Assembly: GCF_026210795.1 (NCBI RefSeq)
Contig: NC_089441.1
Location: 2,852,001-2,916,000, forward strand
Length of the DNA: 64,000 nt
Reading direction: 5' to 3'
Source: Rhizophagus irregularis
Taxonomy: Eukaryota > Glomeromycota > Glomeromycetes > Glomerales > Glomeraceae
This document shows positions 24,780 to 35,849 of the stretch, piece by piece. The translations under genes and the position numbers were made by a program. The notes beneath the pieces are model-generated. The model was given only the letters and a program-made list of their open reading frames with translations, did not search any database and was not told the DNA's origin. Numbering within the stretch: position 1 is the first letter of the stretch; each line of letters begins with the position of its first letter.

Positions 24780-26180
24780 TCATTTTTTTAATTTTTCCGT
24801 CAATTCAGGAACAGCAGTGAATAAGTCCGCGACGAGTCCATAATCTGAAATCTATAAATTATTGAATTCATGTTATATTAGATAATAAAAAGGGAATGTC
24901 GCAAGTTACATGAAAATGTCTAATCAAAATACCTGAAAAATAGGTGCATCAGGATCACTATTAATTGCTGCTATCACTTTACTGTCCTTCATTCCAGCTA
25001 TGTGTTGTATTGCTCCACTAATACCTACAGCCAAGTAAAATTCTATAAAACGAGATATATCATTTAGAAACATACTTTTTATTACAAAAATGTTTAGAAA
25101 TAAGAAACCGTACCTGGCGCGACAACTTTTCCTGTTTGTCCAACTTGTATAGCATTATCACAATATCCTGAATCTACAGCAGCTCTTGAACCTCCAACTA
25201 ATGGAATTTAAAAATTATGATGTTGAAAGGAATTATATATCATCAAAAAGAAAAAGCATCAACTTTACCAGCAGCTCCAATTGAATCAGCAAGACTAAAA
25301 ATTAACTTATCGAAATTCTCTCTACTTTTCAAAGCTCTACCACCCGATACAACTTTTGTTGCTGTGCCAAGTTCTGGTCGATCGCTTTTTTGAAGTTCTT
25401 CACTAACCCATTCAGTCAAAGCAAGTTTCTCGGATTCAGGCGCGGCCTCAGATGAAACTCCTGCCTGATCTCCTACAGGAACGGGAGGAAATGCTGTTCC
25501 TCTAATAGTTAAAACTTTAATAGGATCTTTTGATTTTACCTTAGCGATAGCGTTCCCTAAATTACAACTATATTTTAAGTTCATTTATTAATCTTAGCGT
25601 GATGTTGTTAGTAAAATTAACAAACCTGCATAAATTGGTCTCACAAAAATGTCTGGCGACTCGATATCAATAACATCCGAAATTTGAGCAACATCTAATA
25701 ATGCTGCGGCGCGAGGCATAATATTTTTGCCAAATGCTGAATGAGAGGCAACCAAATGTGTAAACTTTAGTTGTTTCTGTGCAGAAGCTAGCAAAGGCGC
25801 ATAAACTTCTGCAAGTCCGTGTTCATAAGCTTTATCTTTTGCTACGAGAACTTTGGAAACGCCATTAATTTTGGAAACCTCCAAAGCTACATGCCCGGGA
25901 TCTTCACCGGCAACAAGAGCAGTTATATTGTTACCGAGTTTTGAAGCAGCTGTGAACGCATTGAGTGTAGAAGAAGCAATAGATTTATCTTTGTGTTCAA
26001 CTAGAAGTAAGGTCGAAACGTCTTGAGAAGTTGCATAACCACGAAGGACAAGAAGAGGTCTAATCTATTTTTTTTAAAAAAAATGAGCACGGGTTCGATA
26101 TTGATCACATTTAAGTTAATTACCGCGAATAAGGATCCTTTGCTAGCGATTTGAGCAGAGATTCTTCGCAGGGAAATCAT
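24780..26180 (-). CDS. ETFA: Electron transfer flavoprotein alpha subunit
   Basis: Mitochondrial matrix ETF alpha takes electrons from acyl-CoA and other dehydrogenases and passes them to ETF-ubiquinone oxidoreductase. It starts [15 protein letters not shown], an Arg/Ser-rich presequence suited to mitochondrial import. It continues through [16 protein letters not shown] and [15 protein letters not shown] to the C-terminal FAD-binding region, with [11 protein letters not shown] and the family signature [19 protein letters not shown] followed by IAAINSD. It ends TEKLKK. Several short introns (for example the one after exon 1 and one near 25590) divide it. Its start codon lies 98 bp from that of the divergent phosphoesterase gene, suggesting a shared promoter. 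Confidence 0.93.
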
Positions 26181-26278
26181 TATGGTAAATTGCGTAATTT
26201 CTGTGACAGGGCTTGGTGAAAAATCCGATTTACAGCTGTCGATCATTTCGAAAAAAAAAAGTTTATCGTCTAATTCTA

Positions 26279-27374
26279 ATGTCACGAACTCGCTCAATAT
26301 CACAAGAAATTTTAGTTCATTTTGCATCAAAGATCCCAGAAAAACTTTCTTCAAAATGGACACGTTTCGTTTGTGTTAGCGATACTCATAATAAAATTGA
26401 TCGGGATAAATATCAAGTTCCTAACGGAGATGTCTTTCGTAAATATTTAACAAGTATAAGTTTACAAAAAAAATTTTTGATTTTAATGATTTTTAATACT
26501 GTAGTTCATGCGGGAGATATGACCGGTTTAGGTAAGGTGGAACAAGTAAGAGATACGGTTAACTGGATTAAAAATCTTCCACATAAGTAAGTGGGAATTC
26601 ATTTTTCAGATCAAATAATTCAATCTTCACTCATGATAATATGATGTTTTAGATATAAAGTTATCATTGCGGGAAACCACGACTTAACGTAAGTTGCATA
26701 CGTAAGTGTTTTTATCATTTGTGTTAAATTTGTAACTGATCTTAGTTTATACTTTCATATCAGGTTGGACGAAACTTTTTATGAAAAAAATTGGAATAGA
26801 TTTCACTATAATAAAGAAGATCCTAAAGAAGCAATTAACATAATAAAAAACGCTGGTAATGGAGTTGTATATTTAAATGAAGAATCATTTACAATTCCTG
26901 ACAAGGGAATTCAAATATGGGGAAGTCCATGGACACCAGAGTTTTATGAATGGGCTTTTAATGGTCAACGTGGACAATGTTTAAAAGGTAAGTGAAAGTC
27001 ATGGAAAAAAAAATATTTACTATATTTTATAATAGAATACATGTTAATTTGCTGCAGAAAAATGGGGACAAATTCCGCAGACTACACACATATTAATGAC
27101 ACATGGTCCTCCTTATAATATATTGGATAAGACACATCATAGTGGAGAAAACGTCGGTTGTGAAGATTTATTAGAAAGAATAAAGGTTATAAAACCTTAC
27201 GTTCATATATTTGGGCATATTCATGAAGCTTATGGTGTACTCGAGAAAACTTGGGAATCTACTGATCAAGATAGGAAAAAAACTATATTTATAAATGCTT
27301 CGACAACAACTATAGAATATGAACCTGAAAATGCTGCAGTTGTTTTTGACTATCCTCCTACACATCCTTTATAA
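26279..27374 (+). CDS. Calcineurin-like metallophosphoesterase (MPPED/239FB type)
   Basis: Metal-dependent phosphoesterase of the MPPED1/MPPED2 group; the natural substrate is unknown. All metal-binding motifs are present in order: CVSDTHNK, GDVFLHAGDMTG (rebuilt by removing an intron from about 26430 to 26501), AGNHDLTLDE, MTHGPPYNILD and FGHIHEAYG. The start at 26279 (MSRTRSISQEILVHF) fits the 5' border; further ORF upstream would run into the ETFA start region. Introns lie near 26590-26650, 26690-26763 and 26990-27057. It ends VVFDYPPTHPL. Probably cytosolic, as no signal peptide or membrane segment is seen. Confidence 0.88.
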
Positions 27375-27495
27375 TTCATCAATAAAATATTTTTAATTTT
27401 ATTATCAATTAATGTTATAATAAAGTCAATAAACGTTGTTATAATCATTTTGATTTATTCAAAGATTTTCTTCTTTTTATCTCTTTCTCATAAAT

Positions 27496-28326
27496 ATGGA
27501 GGATTCTATCTCACCTTCATCTACGCCACCCATTCCACCATTACCACCGCCGCCTCCTCCTCCTCTTCCCGAACCTCCATTAATTTCATCCTCATTGCCC
27601 ACTACTAGCTTAACCTCTAACTGTATAGTTCCTGACGAAGATACAAAACTTACCGAAACTCAAAAAATGTTGCAACAACTTTTTCAAGATCCTTTGCTTT
27701 CAGATCTAACTAAATACATTAGTAGCGATAAAAATAACCGTGCTTTACTCAATAGAGGCATAAATAAGAACAATTCTAGTATGACTGGCGAAAGTTCTCT
27801 AACTACTACGACAACTTCTTTAACTCTTGAACATGTTGATACACTTATTGCTTTGGAAATGGGAACTGCATTTGAGATTACTATTTTGAGATGTGGCCTT
27901 GAAACATTAAGTAATTTTCAAAGAATTTTTTTTTTATTTGTAAAGAACTCGATTTATTTCTGATATGTATAAATATATATTTTTTTTATAGAAATGGTGG
28001 TACGACAAAATGCTACCATTTCAGATATAAAAAATTTAATTGTTTTACAAGTAACAAGAGATCTTAAAGAAAAGGGCAGAAGGAATAAGAAAATAAGTTG
28101 GTATGAAATATTAGTTTCTATTTCTTAATAATATGTATACGTATATTAATTATTTTTTCATTACTTTTTTTTTAGGAAATATATATGGAAAACTTATTGT
28201 CTCATGTTTGAAGGACAAAAATTATTGGAAGATAAAGCTAGAATTCAGGAGATAGGTATTCGTAGTGGAAGTGTTTTGAGATTTTCAAGATATGTCAATA
28301 AAAATAAGACAGAACGCGGAAAATAA
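27496..28326 (+). CDS. SNRNP25: U11/U12 snRNP 25 kDa protein (minor spliceosome)
   Basis: Ubiquitin-fold subunit of the U11 snRNP, which recognises 5' splice sites of U12-type introns. Exon 1 encodes a proline-rich head ([18 protein letters not shown]), a helical segment with QKMLQQLFQDPLLSDL, and the start of the fold. After introns at about 27913-27990 and 28099-28175 the frame reads MVVRQNATISDIKNLIVLQV, KISWKYIWKTYCLMFEGQKL and EIGIRSGSVLRFSRYV, ending TERGK. The ISW(K/S)YVWRTY...EDK...YGIR pattern is diagnostic for the family. The polyproline head is unusual for it. The stop is 76 bp from the convergent HGD stop. Confidence 0.9.
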
Positions 28327-28402
28327 TTAAACATTTATTTGTATTATTTGTAAACTTCTAATTTAATAAAGTATCCTTTTTCAAAATTTTAAAATGTAGC
28401 AT

Positions 28403-30478
28403 TTATTGACCTTTAGTTGATTTATTTGCATCAAAATTATTTCTCAGTTCTTTCCAAGCTTTCCAATAATCATGTTGAATATCCACTTGATTAGACATTC
28501 CCCATTCAGTTATGCCGAGCATTAATGATGACTCAAACATGAATGCTAATTTAGTAGATATATATATTAGTTGCACATATTTAGAAAAGAGCGGAAAAAT
28601 TATTTCGTACTACAACATACACATTGTACCGTCAGCTACACGAACGGGCTTGAGATCATCGTTAGACGCTTTTTCAAAGGTAGCTGAATCAGGACCGTGC
28701 GGAGTCATATGACTATGAAGGCTATCGAAAAGATATTAATAGCAATTTCAAATTTAAGAATATACATAAAAGCAAATATACATAAATATACCTAGCACCA
28801 CCAGGTAAGAAACCTTCGGATTTAGCCTCATAAGCACCGGATATTAGTCCCATAAACTCAGACATACAATTGCGATGGAAATATGGCGGTCGGAACTTAA
28901 GAATCATTCGAACTTTTTTTTATTTATTCTCATGTAATTTAAATGTTAAATTATATGTTAAATTATTATTTACTCACGGTATGTTCTTGGACAGCCCATC
29001 TAGGTGGGAAAATTACAAAATCTGCGATTGCAGTACCAGGAAAAGCAGATTTTGATGTAAGTACTGTAAATATGGATGGATCCTTTACAAATAAAGGGGG
29101 CATCAAAATAAAATATAATTCGATTAAAAGAGATATATTCCTTCAGGAATTCGATCTTATTGAGAAAAACTTACTATATGATCAAAGGATACCGAATTTA
29201 CTGTATTAAATTTTCCAAGATCATATTTATAGGGAACATAATTTCCATGCCAAGCTACAACATCAAATGGCGAATGATCCTTAAAATATAATCATGGAAT
29301 AAATATAATTTTCCGTTTAGGACTATAAGACAAGTTAGATCTTTCTTACTTGTTTAGAAACAAATAGCTGTCCAGCATATTTATTAATTATCGTATAATC
29401 GCATTCTTTTTCCTCAAATGATGCTACTGGCGTTAGGAAATCACGTGGATTTGCTAGTCCATTTGCTCCTATTAATAAATCAAAAGACTATTTAGTAGCG
29501 AAAGATTAATAAAAATAAAATAAACAATATGAATATTAGCGCTTAAACCTATCGGTCCAAGATCAGGTAATTCAAAGTGATTACCAAAGACTTCGAGAAC
29601 ATATCCACGGCTTACGTTATTAAGTAAATATATATTTTTTTTTAGTGAAAATGAAAAGAACCATAAATTAATTTAATTTGTCTAGATACCTAGGACCGTC
29701 TGGAAAATTAATGGAATATCGAATTCCGCGTGGAATAACAACAATTTCATTAGAAGCAACCATCAAACAACCAAATTCGGTGATGATATCAAGTCTTCCA
29801 TGTTGTGGAACAATCAAAAAATCACCGTCAGAGTTATAAAAGGCCGTGTTATCCATATTTGCATTTGCGGTGTAAATATGAATTGCTAAACCATTTTTGA
29901 TGGTTGGGTCACCCGCGCCAGCCAACGTATGTAATCCATGAACAAAATCTATATCATTAGAAGTTTTTTTATTGTCTTCTAACAAAAGTTTATTAAAAGG
30001 GCTCCAGCGAATTTGATTTGGAATATGATGAATGTCGCCTATGCCGAATTTATTAGCGATATGATGGGATTTTGAATCGAGTTTTGTAAATGGCTGATGA
30101 CAAACTGAAGGACGAATTCGGTAGAGCCAGCTGCGCTCAAGACACAATTAAATAAATCATGGATCAGGCCGACCAGACCGATAAGAACGATCATTGAAAA
30201 AGATTAGTATTATTAAATCTATACCTTCGTTGATTGTTCTTACGGTCTACGGTAAACGCCGTTCCTGAGAGTTGTTCGGCGTAAAGGCCATATGGACATT
30301 TTTGTGGAGTATTCTGGCCTAATGGAAAATGTAGAATGGTTTGAAAGTTATAATACAAGAAATAATTTGTAAAATAATGTAAAATTGCACCTTTTGGTAA
30401 AGCATCTTGCAATGCTTCGGAGGAGAAATGATTTCCAAAACCTTTCATGTATTTATATGGATCAATTTTATTAGTCAT
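28403..30478 (-). CDS. HGD: Homogentisate 1,2-dioxygenase
   Basis: Fe(II) ring-cleaving enzyme of tyrosine/phenylalanine catabolism that converts homogentisate to maleylacetoacetate. It starts [20 protein letters not shown], then [102 protein letters not shown] and the active-site region [16 protein letters not shown]. It ends STKGQ. It is split into many short exons. A GTATCCTTT near 29190 is coding (NSVSFDH), not a U12-type splice site. All blocks are in family order with no break seen. Confidence 0.95.
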
Positions 30479-31675
30479 TTTATTTAAAGGGTACGTATAA
30501 AAATGATCTAAAGCCAATAAATATATATTCAACCTTGTGCAACAATGTGCAGGTTTATGAGTATTGCAACTAACTTAAAATTAGTTTGTGTGGCTGATTT
30601 TAGTTTTTTTAAAAATCTCACATTTTGACAAATATTTATTATCCCATCATATTTGTTTATATTATATTATTTATTGCCAAATTATAAATATTCTCTAATA
30701 AAATTTAATTTACTTAGAAAATTTTATTATCTGTTACTTGTAATAGGCTAATAGCATAAAGTAATTGACAATTAATATATGTTACAAATGAAAATTTATC
30801 CAATAATAGTGTAAAACTTAATAAATAATAATATAAAATGTGGCATTAGTTAATAGAAATATTATTATATGTTCATTAAAGAAATTAAAATCTAAAAATT
30901 AGAATTTTTTAGGCCATTTTTTATTTCTTACCTTAAAAGAGCAATAAAAAAACCGTTACAATTTAAAATAGAAATTAATTTCGCTATAATTAAAATTGAT
31001 TAATAGATCCAAGTCTGAATAATAAATAAAAATTTTCTTTTTGCGAGAAAAAGTAACGGAATGTATTTCCGGAATCAAAGTCTTATGTAAGATCAAGCAA
31101 GTAGTCGTAGTAGATCTTTTCTTATTTGATGTTACGAAGTACACGGGATCTATTTCGATCCAATTTGGACACAGCAGTATATCGGTTGCAATATATTATC
31201 ATGTATTATTATAAGCATTTTATTTAATCGTTATATCCACTGTATCAGCTTTTAAAAGTATAAAGCGAATTATTTTGTGAAATCTTTTTAATTAGTTATT
31301 TTTAGACAAGTTGGTTAAACTAGCAACCATTTAATACAAATTTAATTGCAACGAAGGATAAAAAGAAAACCTAATTTTTTGAAAATACTTTTTTTTTAAC
31401 AAAAGAATTATAAAGAATTTTTAAAGAATTTTTTAAAGAAAACAATCAAACGTCTCAAATAAAATAATCCAATCTCTTGTTTCGTTATCATTATAAATGA
31501 AGATAAATTAAACAAGCGATGTTAAATCTTAACAAAGGCAAAAAAAAGAAAAATTGCAAATAATTAATGTTAATACACAAATAAAAAATCTTTGAATACA
31601 CAATCAACTCAACCATTCGTATTTTTTTTAAAAAATAACGCATAAAAGAACCAAAGAGGTCATTTTAGCACCAAT
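30479..31675. other. Intergenic region
   Basis: Holds the upstream flank of HGD and the 3' flank of the Q/S/T-rich gene. No convincing ORF, RNA gene or repeat seen; short ORFs such as the one at 30956-31144 lack coding character. Confidence 0.5.
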
Positions 31676-32329
31676 TCATAATTTGACAAACTCCTCTCTT
31701 AAATGATCATGAACTCCATCATCTTGCAACGACGAAGCATCATTCTACTTAATAAACAAAAAAAAATGATTTGAGAAATTTCAGTAAAAGAGAAAAATTT
31801 AAATATAAAATTAATTATTTTTAATAAATACCGTTGCTTTTGAAGAAGAATTAGCTTCATCAGGTAGAAGTAAATTAGATAAAGACATAGCACTAGAACG
31901 ATTAGCAGCAGTAACATCTACGACATTTGAATTTGCGTCGACTAAATATCCATGATTTCTAGCTTGATTTGCTAAAACAAATAACTGAGCAGCTGCTCTA
32001 ACTACTTCCGGATCAACTTTTGCTTGAGCTAATGCACTTTGTACCAATGCATTAATATCGAAATTATAATAATTTCCTGCTGTTTGTTGTTGTTGTTGTT
32101 GAGCACTTACTGTTGTTGTTGTTGCTTCTTTATCAAGTTGTTGCTGTTCTTGTCTTTTTTGTTGTTCCTGAGAAGTCATTGTTGTTGTACGCGAACTTGA
32201 GGTATTAGTGGAAAACGTTGTTGTACTTCGAGGGGTTGATAAATTTTTTTGTTGTTCTCCAGAATCCATATTATCATAAGTTTCTTTTGTTGCTTCGTTA
32301 CGAGTAGTTTGTTGTCGCGAAGGTGACAT
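31676..32329 (-). CDS. Uncharacterised Q/S/T-rich protein
   Basis: Not recognised. Two exons: 32329-31832, and 31744-31676 after an 87-bp intron with GT-AG borders; the join reads SSSKAT|NDASSLQDDGVHDHLR and ends EEFVKL. The product has about 188 residues. The N-terminal half is low-complexity (Q, S, T with QQQQQQ and TTTTT runs). Residues about 95-140 look folded and helical (NALVQSALAQAKVDPEVVRA and LFVLANQARNHGYLVDAN). The tail is acidic. No signal peptide or membrane segment. Upstream lies a pyrimidine-rich then GA-rich tract (32410-32450). A regulatory or RNA-binding role would be a guess. Confidence 0.7.
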
Positions 32330-33136
32330 TTTACAAATGAATATTTCAAATAAAAAAACTACTAAACAAAGACAATATAATTTCTTTCTTTATTAAATAA
32401 ACAATAATAACTTTTTTTTTCTTTTAACTTAAGAGAAAGAGAGAGAGAGCAAGAAATAAATTTGCTGAAAGGTTTTTTCTGAAAAAAGAACCGATCATTT
32501 TATATCAATTCTACTGTGATCAAATAGAACTAGTAGAATTTCATTCAACTGTCGATGACGGGATCGTCAATAAACATGTGTTACGTAATACACTTGTGTT
32601 ACTTAAGTAAATAAGTCTGAAATGAGAATTAGAGAATATCGAACAATTTTAATTGTCTATCTGTAAGAACATATTCTTAGTATAATGCTTTGTCGATTCT
32701 TTTTTCATTATCTACGCTATCATCTGATCGAAAACGTAATGGTTCTCTCCATTATCAACTAAATCAACTCGCATTAAAAAAGACTAAATGGCTACAAAAA
32801 GAGAATTTGCTATTGTTCTATTCTTTACACGTGGTCGTTGTGCTAATAAAAGTACCACTGCATAGAGTATTGTAATGTTGGTGAATTTATTAGGTTTTGT
32901 GGAGAGGACAAATTTACTTAAACAATGAACACCCAATCATTTATCGAAATATGTTTTCTAGATCCTAACTAATCGGGGATAGTTAATAATGTAATTTATT
33001 GGTGCATTACTAATACACTAGATGACGAAATCATTTAACGTTTCAAAAAAATCACGTTTGATCGGATACTCCTCGATTTAAAAAATCTGGAAATCAATTT
33101 AAAATTTCTCGTTCTTCACTGCAGTACAAATAAATC
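32330..33136. other. Intergenic region between divergent genes
   Basis: Shared upstream region of the Q/S/T-rich gene (minus) and the eS27 gene (plus). Contains (GA)n at about 32441-32450 and homopolymer T/A runs. The 61-codon ORF at 32690 overlaps ORFs in other frames and shows no domain. Confidence 0.45.
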
Positions 33137-33717
33137 ATGGTGGTGTGTATTAATGATTAATTTTTGATTTCATTGAAAGAATTTTTTGATGGTTGGCATT
33201 AAAAATTGGATGATACCAATTTTTAGATCCTCCATTTAATGTTAAATTCCGGCTTAGATATTACTACGAATTTTTATTCTATTTATAAATTTAAATCAAG
33301 CTTAACAACTTTTTTTATTATGTAAAATAGTTAACTGTAGATCTTCTCAATCCAACTCCTGAATGCGAAAAGCGCCAGCACAAACTTAAGAGACTTGTGC
33401 AAAGTCCAAACTCTTATTTCATGGACGTAAAATGTCCAGGTATACTACAAAATAAGATTTAATTTTTTCGATCATTTTCTTACTAATTTCTCATAATGAT
33501 TATAGGTTGTTTTAGTATCACAACCGTATTTAGTCATGCTCAGACTGTCGTGCTGTGTGGTTCTTGTGCCAATGTATTATGCCAACCAACTGGTGGTCGT
33601 GCTCGTCTAACTGAGGGTATAGTTTGATGAGAATTAATTAAATGAAGTTATATAAATTTCTAACTCGATTCTCATGGTTATTATATAGGTTGTTCTTTTC
33701 GAAGAAAAATAGGTTAA
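33137..33717 (+). CDS. RPS27: 40S ribosomal protein eS27
   Basis: Zinc-binding protein of the small cytosolic ribosomal subunit. Four exons: 33137-33142 (only ATGGTG), 33331-33439, 33506-33616 and 33689-33717; 255 nt, 84 residues. The joined start [13 protein letters not shown] matches fungal MVLVQDLLHPT. It continues [60 protein letters not shown]. The four zinc-ligand cysteines (CPGC, CGSC) are intact. All joins use GT-AG and keep frame. The start depends on accepting a 6-nt first coding exon; protein similarity supports this strongly. Confidence 0.95.
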
Positions 33718-35155
33718 AAATCATCGGTTTCCATTAATAATAGTAAAAAATGTATAAAAACCAAAAATTATTATCTTGATATTTTTTTTATTATATTTCT
33801 AATAAAAAATTTATGGTTTCTTTGTAACGAAATAAACCATTAACTTGCGACATTAATTGGCTAATTTTCCTTATTTGACAAATTTTAACATTATTGACTA
33901 ATTAGTAAATTTGATTATTAAGATGTTAGGATGGGTTGAATTGATCGTTAATAACATAATAAAATAGTAATTACTGTAAATGCACTATATACAAACAGTC
34001 CCATCAAACAAAGCTAAAGAAAAATCTTCGAGCGCCATTAGAATCCCTATCCATCATTGCTTACATTTATCACATCTTTTTCGCTTTATTATACCACCGT
34101 ATATTTCGGTCTTCATTTATAGATAACATCCAGTACAAGGATCTCAGATATGACTCTCATTCACGCAGATACAAAGTCACCAAGAAATATCATCAAGCAC
34201 AGACGGACAAAAATATCAAGCACAGATGGATAAAACCATTAAGCACGTACAGATAAAAACATCAAGCCTTTTTTTTCTTTTTTTTTTATATAATCCGATT
34301 TAGCTCCGGAAACCACGTGATCTACCTAGGATTTTATCTACCCTGTGAGGTACAGATAATTGCCAATACCTTGCTGCGTCAACTTTTGGATCTATCGAAG
34401 CAAATGTGTTCTTTTGACGATGCTCATGATGCAATAGAAAGAGAAGGGGATTATCCTCTTTATGATGAATTGATTTGATAATCTTTTTTTATAGAGGAGA
34501 CAAACGCCAGTTCAGAAAAAGAATATTAATAATAATTATAATGTCTTTAGAAAGTTTAAATATGAAAAACAATTTTTGTGAACAGTTATTGTAACATATA
34601 CCTTTCCTTTAGAAATGATGACGTTTGTTGCTATTGAGTTCATTAATTCGACAGATAATTTCATCTCGGGCTTGAATAGAAATATGTAATAGCATGCTCA
34701 AGTACTTAAGTACTTCATAAGTAAATGAAATCTTGAGGCTAAAGAGAAATCAAACCCAAAATTTGGGAATGCAACCATCCTTTATTTAGTTTTTTTTATG
34801 ATGAATTCGAGTACATTATGATCTTTAAAGAGCGCTTTATTTTAGAATTTTGAGCGGCAAGTTGATTTCAATGGTTTCCTGTCCATGCCATGCTCTTATC
34901 AAGAATGAACAAGATGTCAGACGTTAGAAGAAGCGCGCAATTATTAGGCTTCAATGTCTACAGTGAATATCAATATTATAGGATAAATAAAGGCTGAATA
35001 GACAATGCCCGTCTGCTTTTCTTGAAAAACATAATTGCGCGATTTAAAATATTTACGGTGCCAAGAAATATACATGCTGATCAAGCTAATCATGATTGGT
35101 CAGAAAATTTATTAAGTATTGGTTGCTTTTTTTTTAAATAAAATTTAAAACAAAA
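33718..35155. other. Intergenic region with a possible orphan exon
   Basis: Mostly AT-rich spacer between eS27 and RPB10. Bases about 34150-34270 carry roughly four diverged copies of a ~27-bp unit with ATCAAGCACAGA. A coding-like exon at 34304-34479 is listed separately. A 31-codon ORF near 34905 (MNKMSDVRRSAQLLGFNVYS) is too short to call. Confidence 0.5.
34304..34479 (+). CDS. Possible terminal exon of an unrecognised gene
   Basis: An open frame preceded by an acceptor-like TTTAG reads SGNHVIYLGFYLPCEVQIIA, then NTLLRQLLDLSKQMCSFDDA and HDAIEREGDYPLYDELI before a TGA. The acidic, helical composition and codon use look like a true C-terminal exon. No matching upstream exon or start codon was found, so it could be a relic or a chance ORF. 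Function unknown. Confidence 0.3.
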
Positions 35156-35597
35156 ATGATAATTCCGGTACGCTGTTTTTCTTGCGGGAAAGTCATAGGA
35201 AATAAATGGGAGTTATATCAAACGATGTTGGAAAATGACTATACTGAAGGGTAATTTTTCCTTTGTTTAAACAATTTTCTTCCAAAAACGTGTTATATTT
35301 GCCAGTAAATTAATATTTGAAAAGCTCTGCAATGGACGCGATCGGACTTCAAAGATATTGTTGTCGGCGTATGATCTTAACTCACACCGATTTGATCTCT
35401 AAACTCCTTCAATATAATCGTGAGTATTAACTAAGTTGACGCACTTATTTTTATATAAATTGGCTAAATTTTCTCAACTAATAACAGCTCAGGAAAGAAG
35501 TCGTGAACAATTCAGAGCACAATTCCGACAACAACCAAGTCAAATAATAGCTATTAGACCTGCTGCAGGTTCAGCTACCCCTGCAAGGCCAACATAA
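35156..35597 (+). CDS. RPB10: RNA polymerase I/II/III subunit RPB10 (RPABC5)
   Basis: Small zinc-binding subunit common to all three nuclear RNA polymerases. Three exons: 35156-35250, 35325-35419 and 35488-35597; 300 nt, 99 residues. The sequence [20 protein letters not shown]...[20 protein letters not shown]...[16 protein letters not shown] contains the CxxC and CC zinc ligands and the invariant YCCRRM. The family is normally about 65-75 residues; here about 30 extra C-terminal residues follow ([20 protein letters not shown], ending PARPT). The third exon is joined by a good GT-AG pair and keeps frame, so the tail is probably real. Confidence 0.95.
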
Positions 35598-35849
35598 ACT
35601 TAATTTTTATTTAGGGTTCCTTTTTTTGTTTCTTTTTCTTTCTTTTTTTTTAAAAAAAAAAAACAATGGAAAACAATTGATTTCAATAATTTGATTAAAA
35701 GGTTATGATTATGTTTAGTCAGTGTTAACAAAATATTGAAAATTATATCAGTAAATAAATAGTAATTAATAATATGCTATTTCTATAGTGAAATCTATAC
35801 GTTCCAATACAAAATGTGTTTTTTATAAAGTTCTTTTGAAGTTAAATAA

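Noticed and set aside
29180-29210. U12-type intron donor in HGD
   Set aside because: GTATCCTTT here encodes Val-Ser-Phe in the conserved NSVSFDH block, so it is coding.
32690-32875. 61-codon ORF upstream of eS27
   Set aside because: Overlapping open frames, no domain, and located in the promoter region of eS27.
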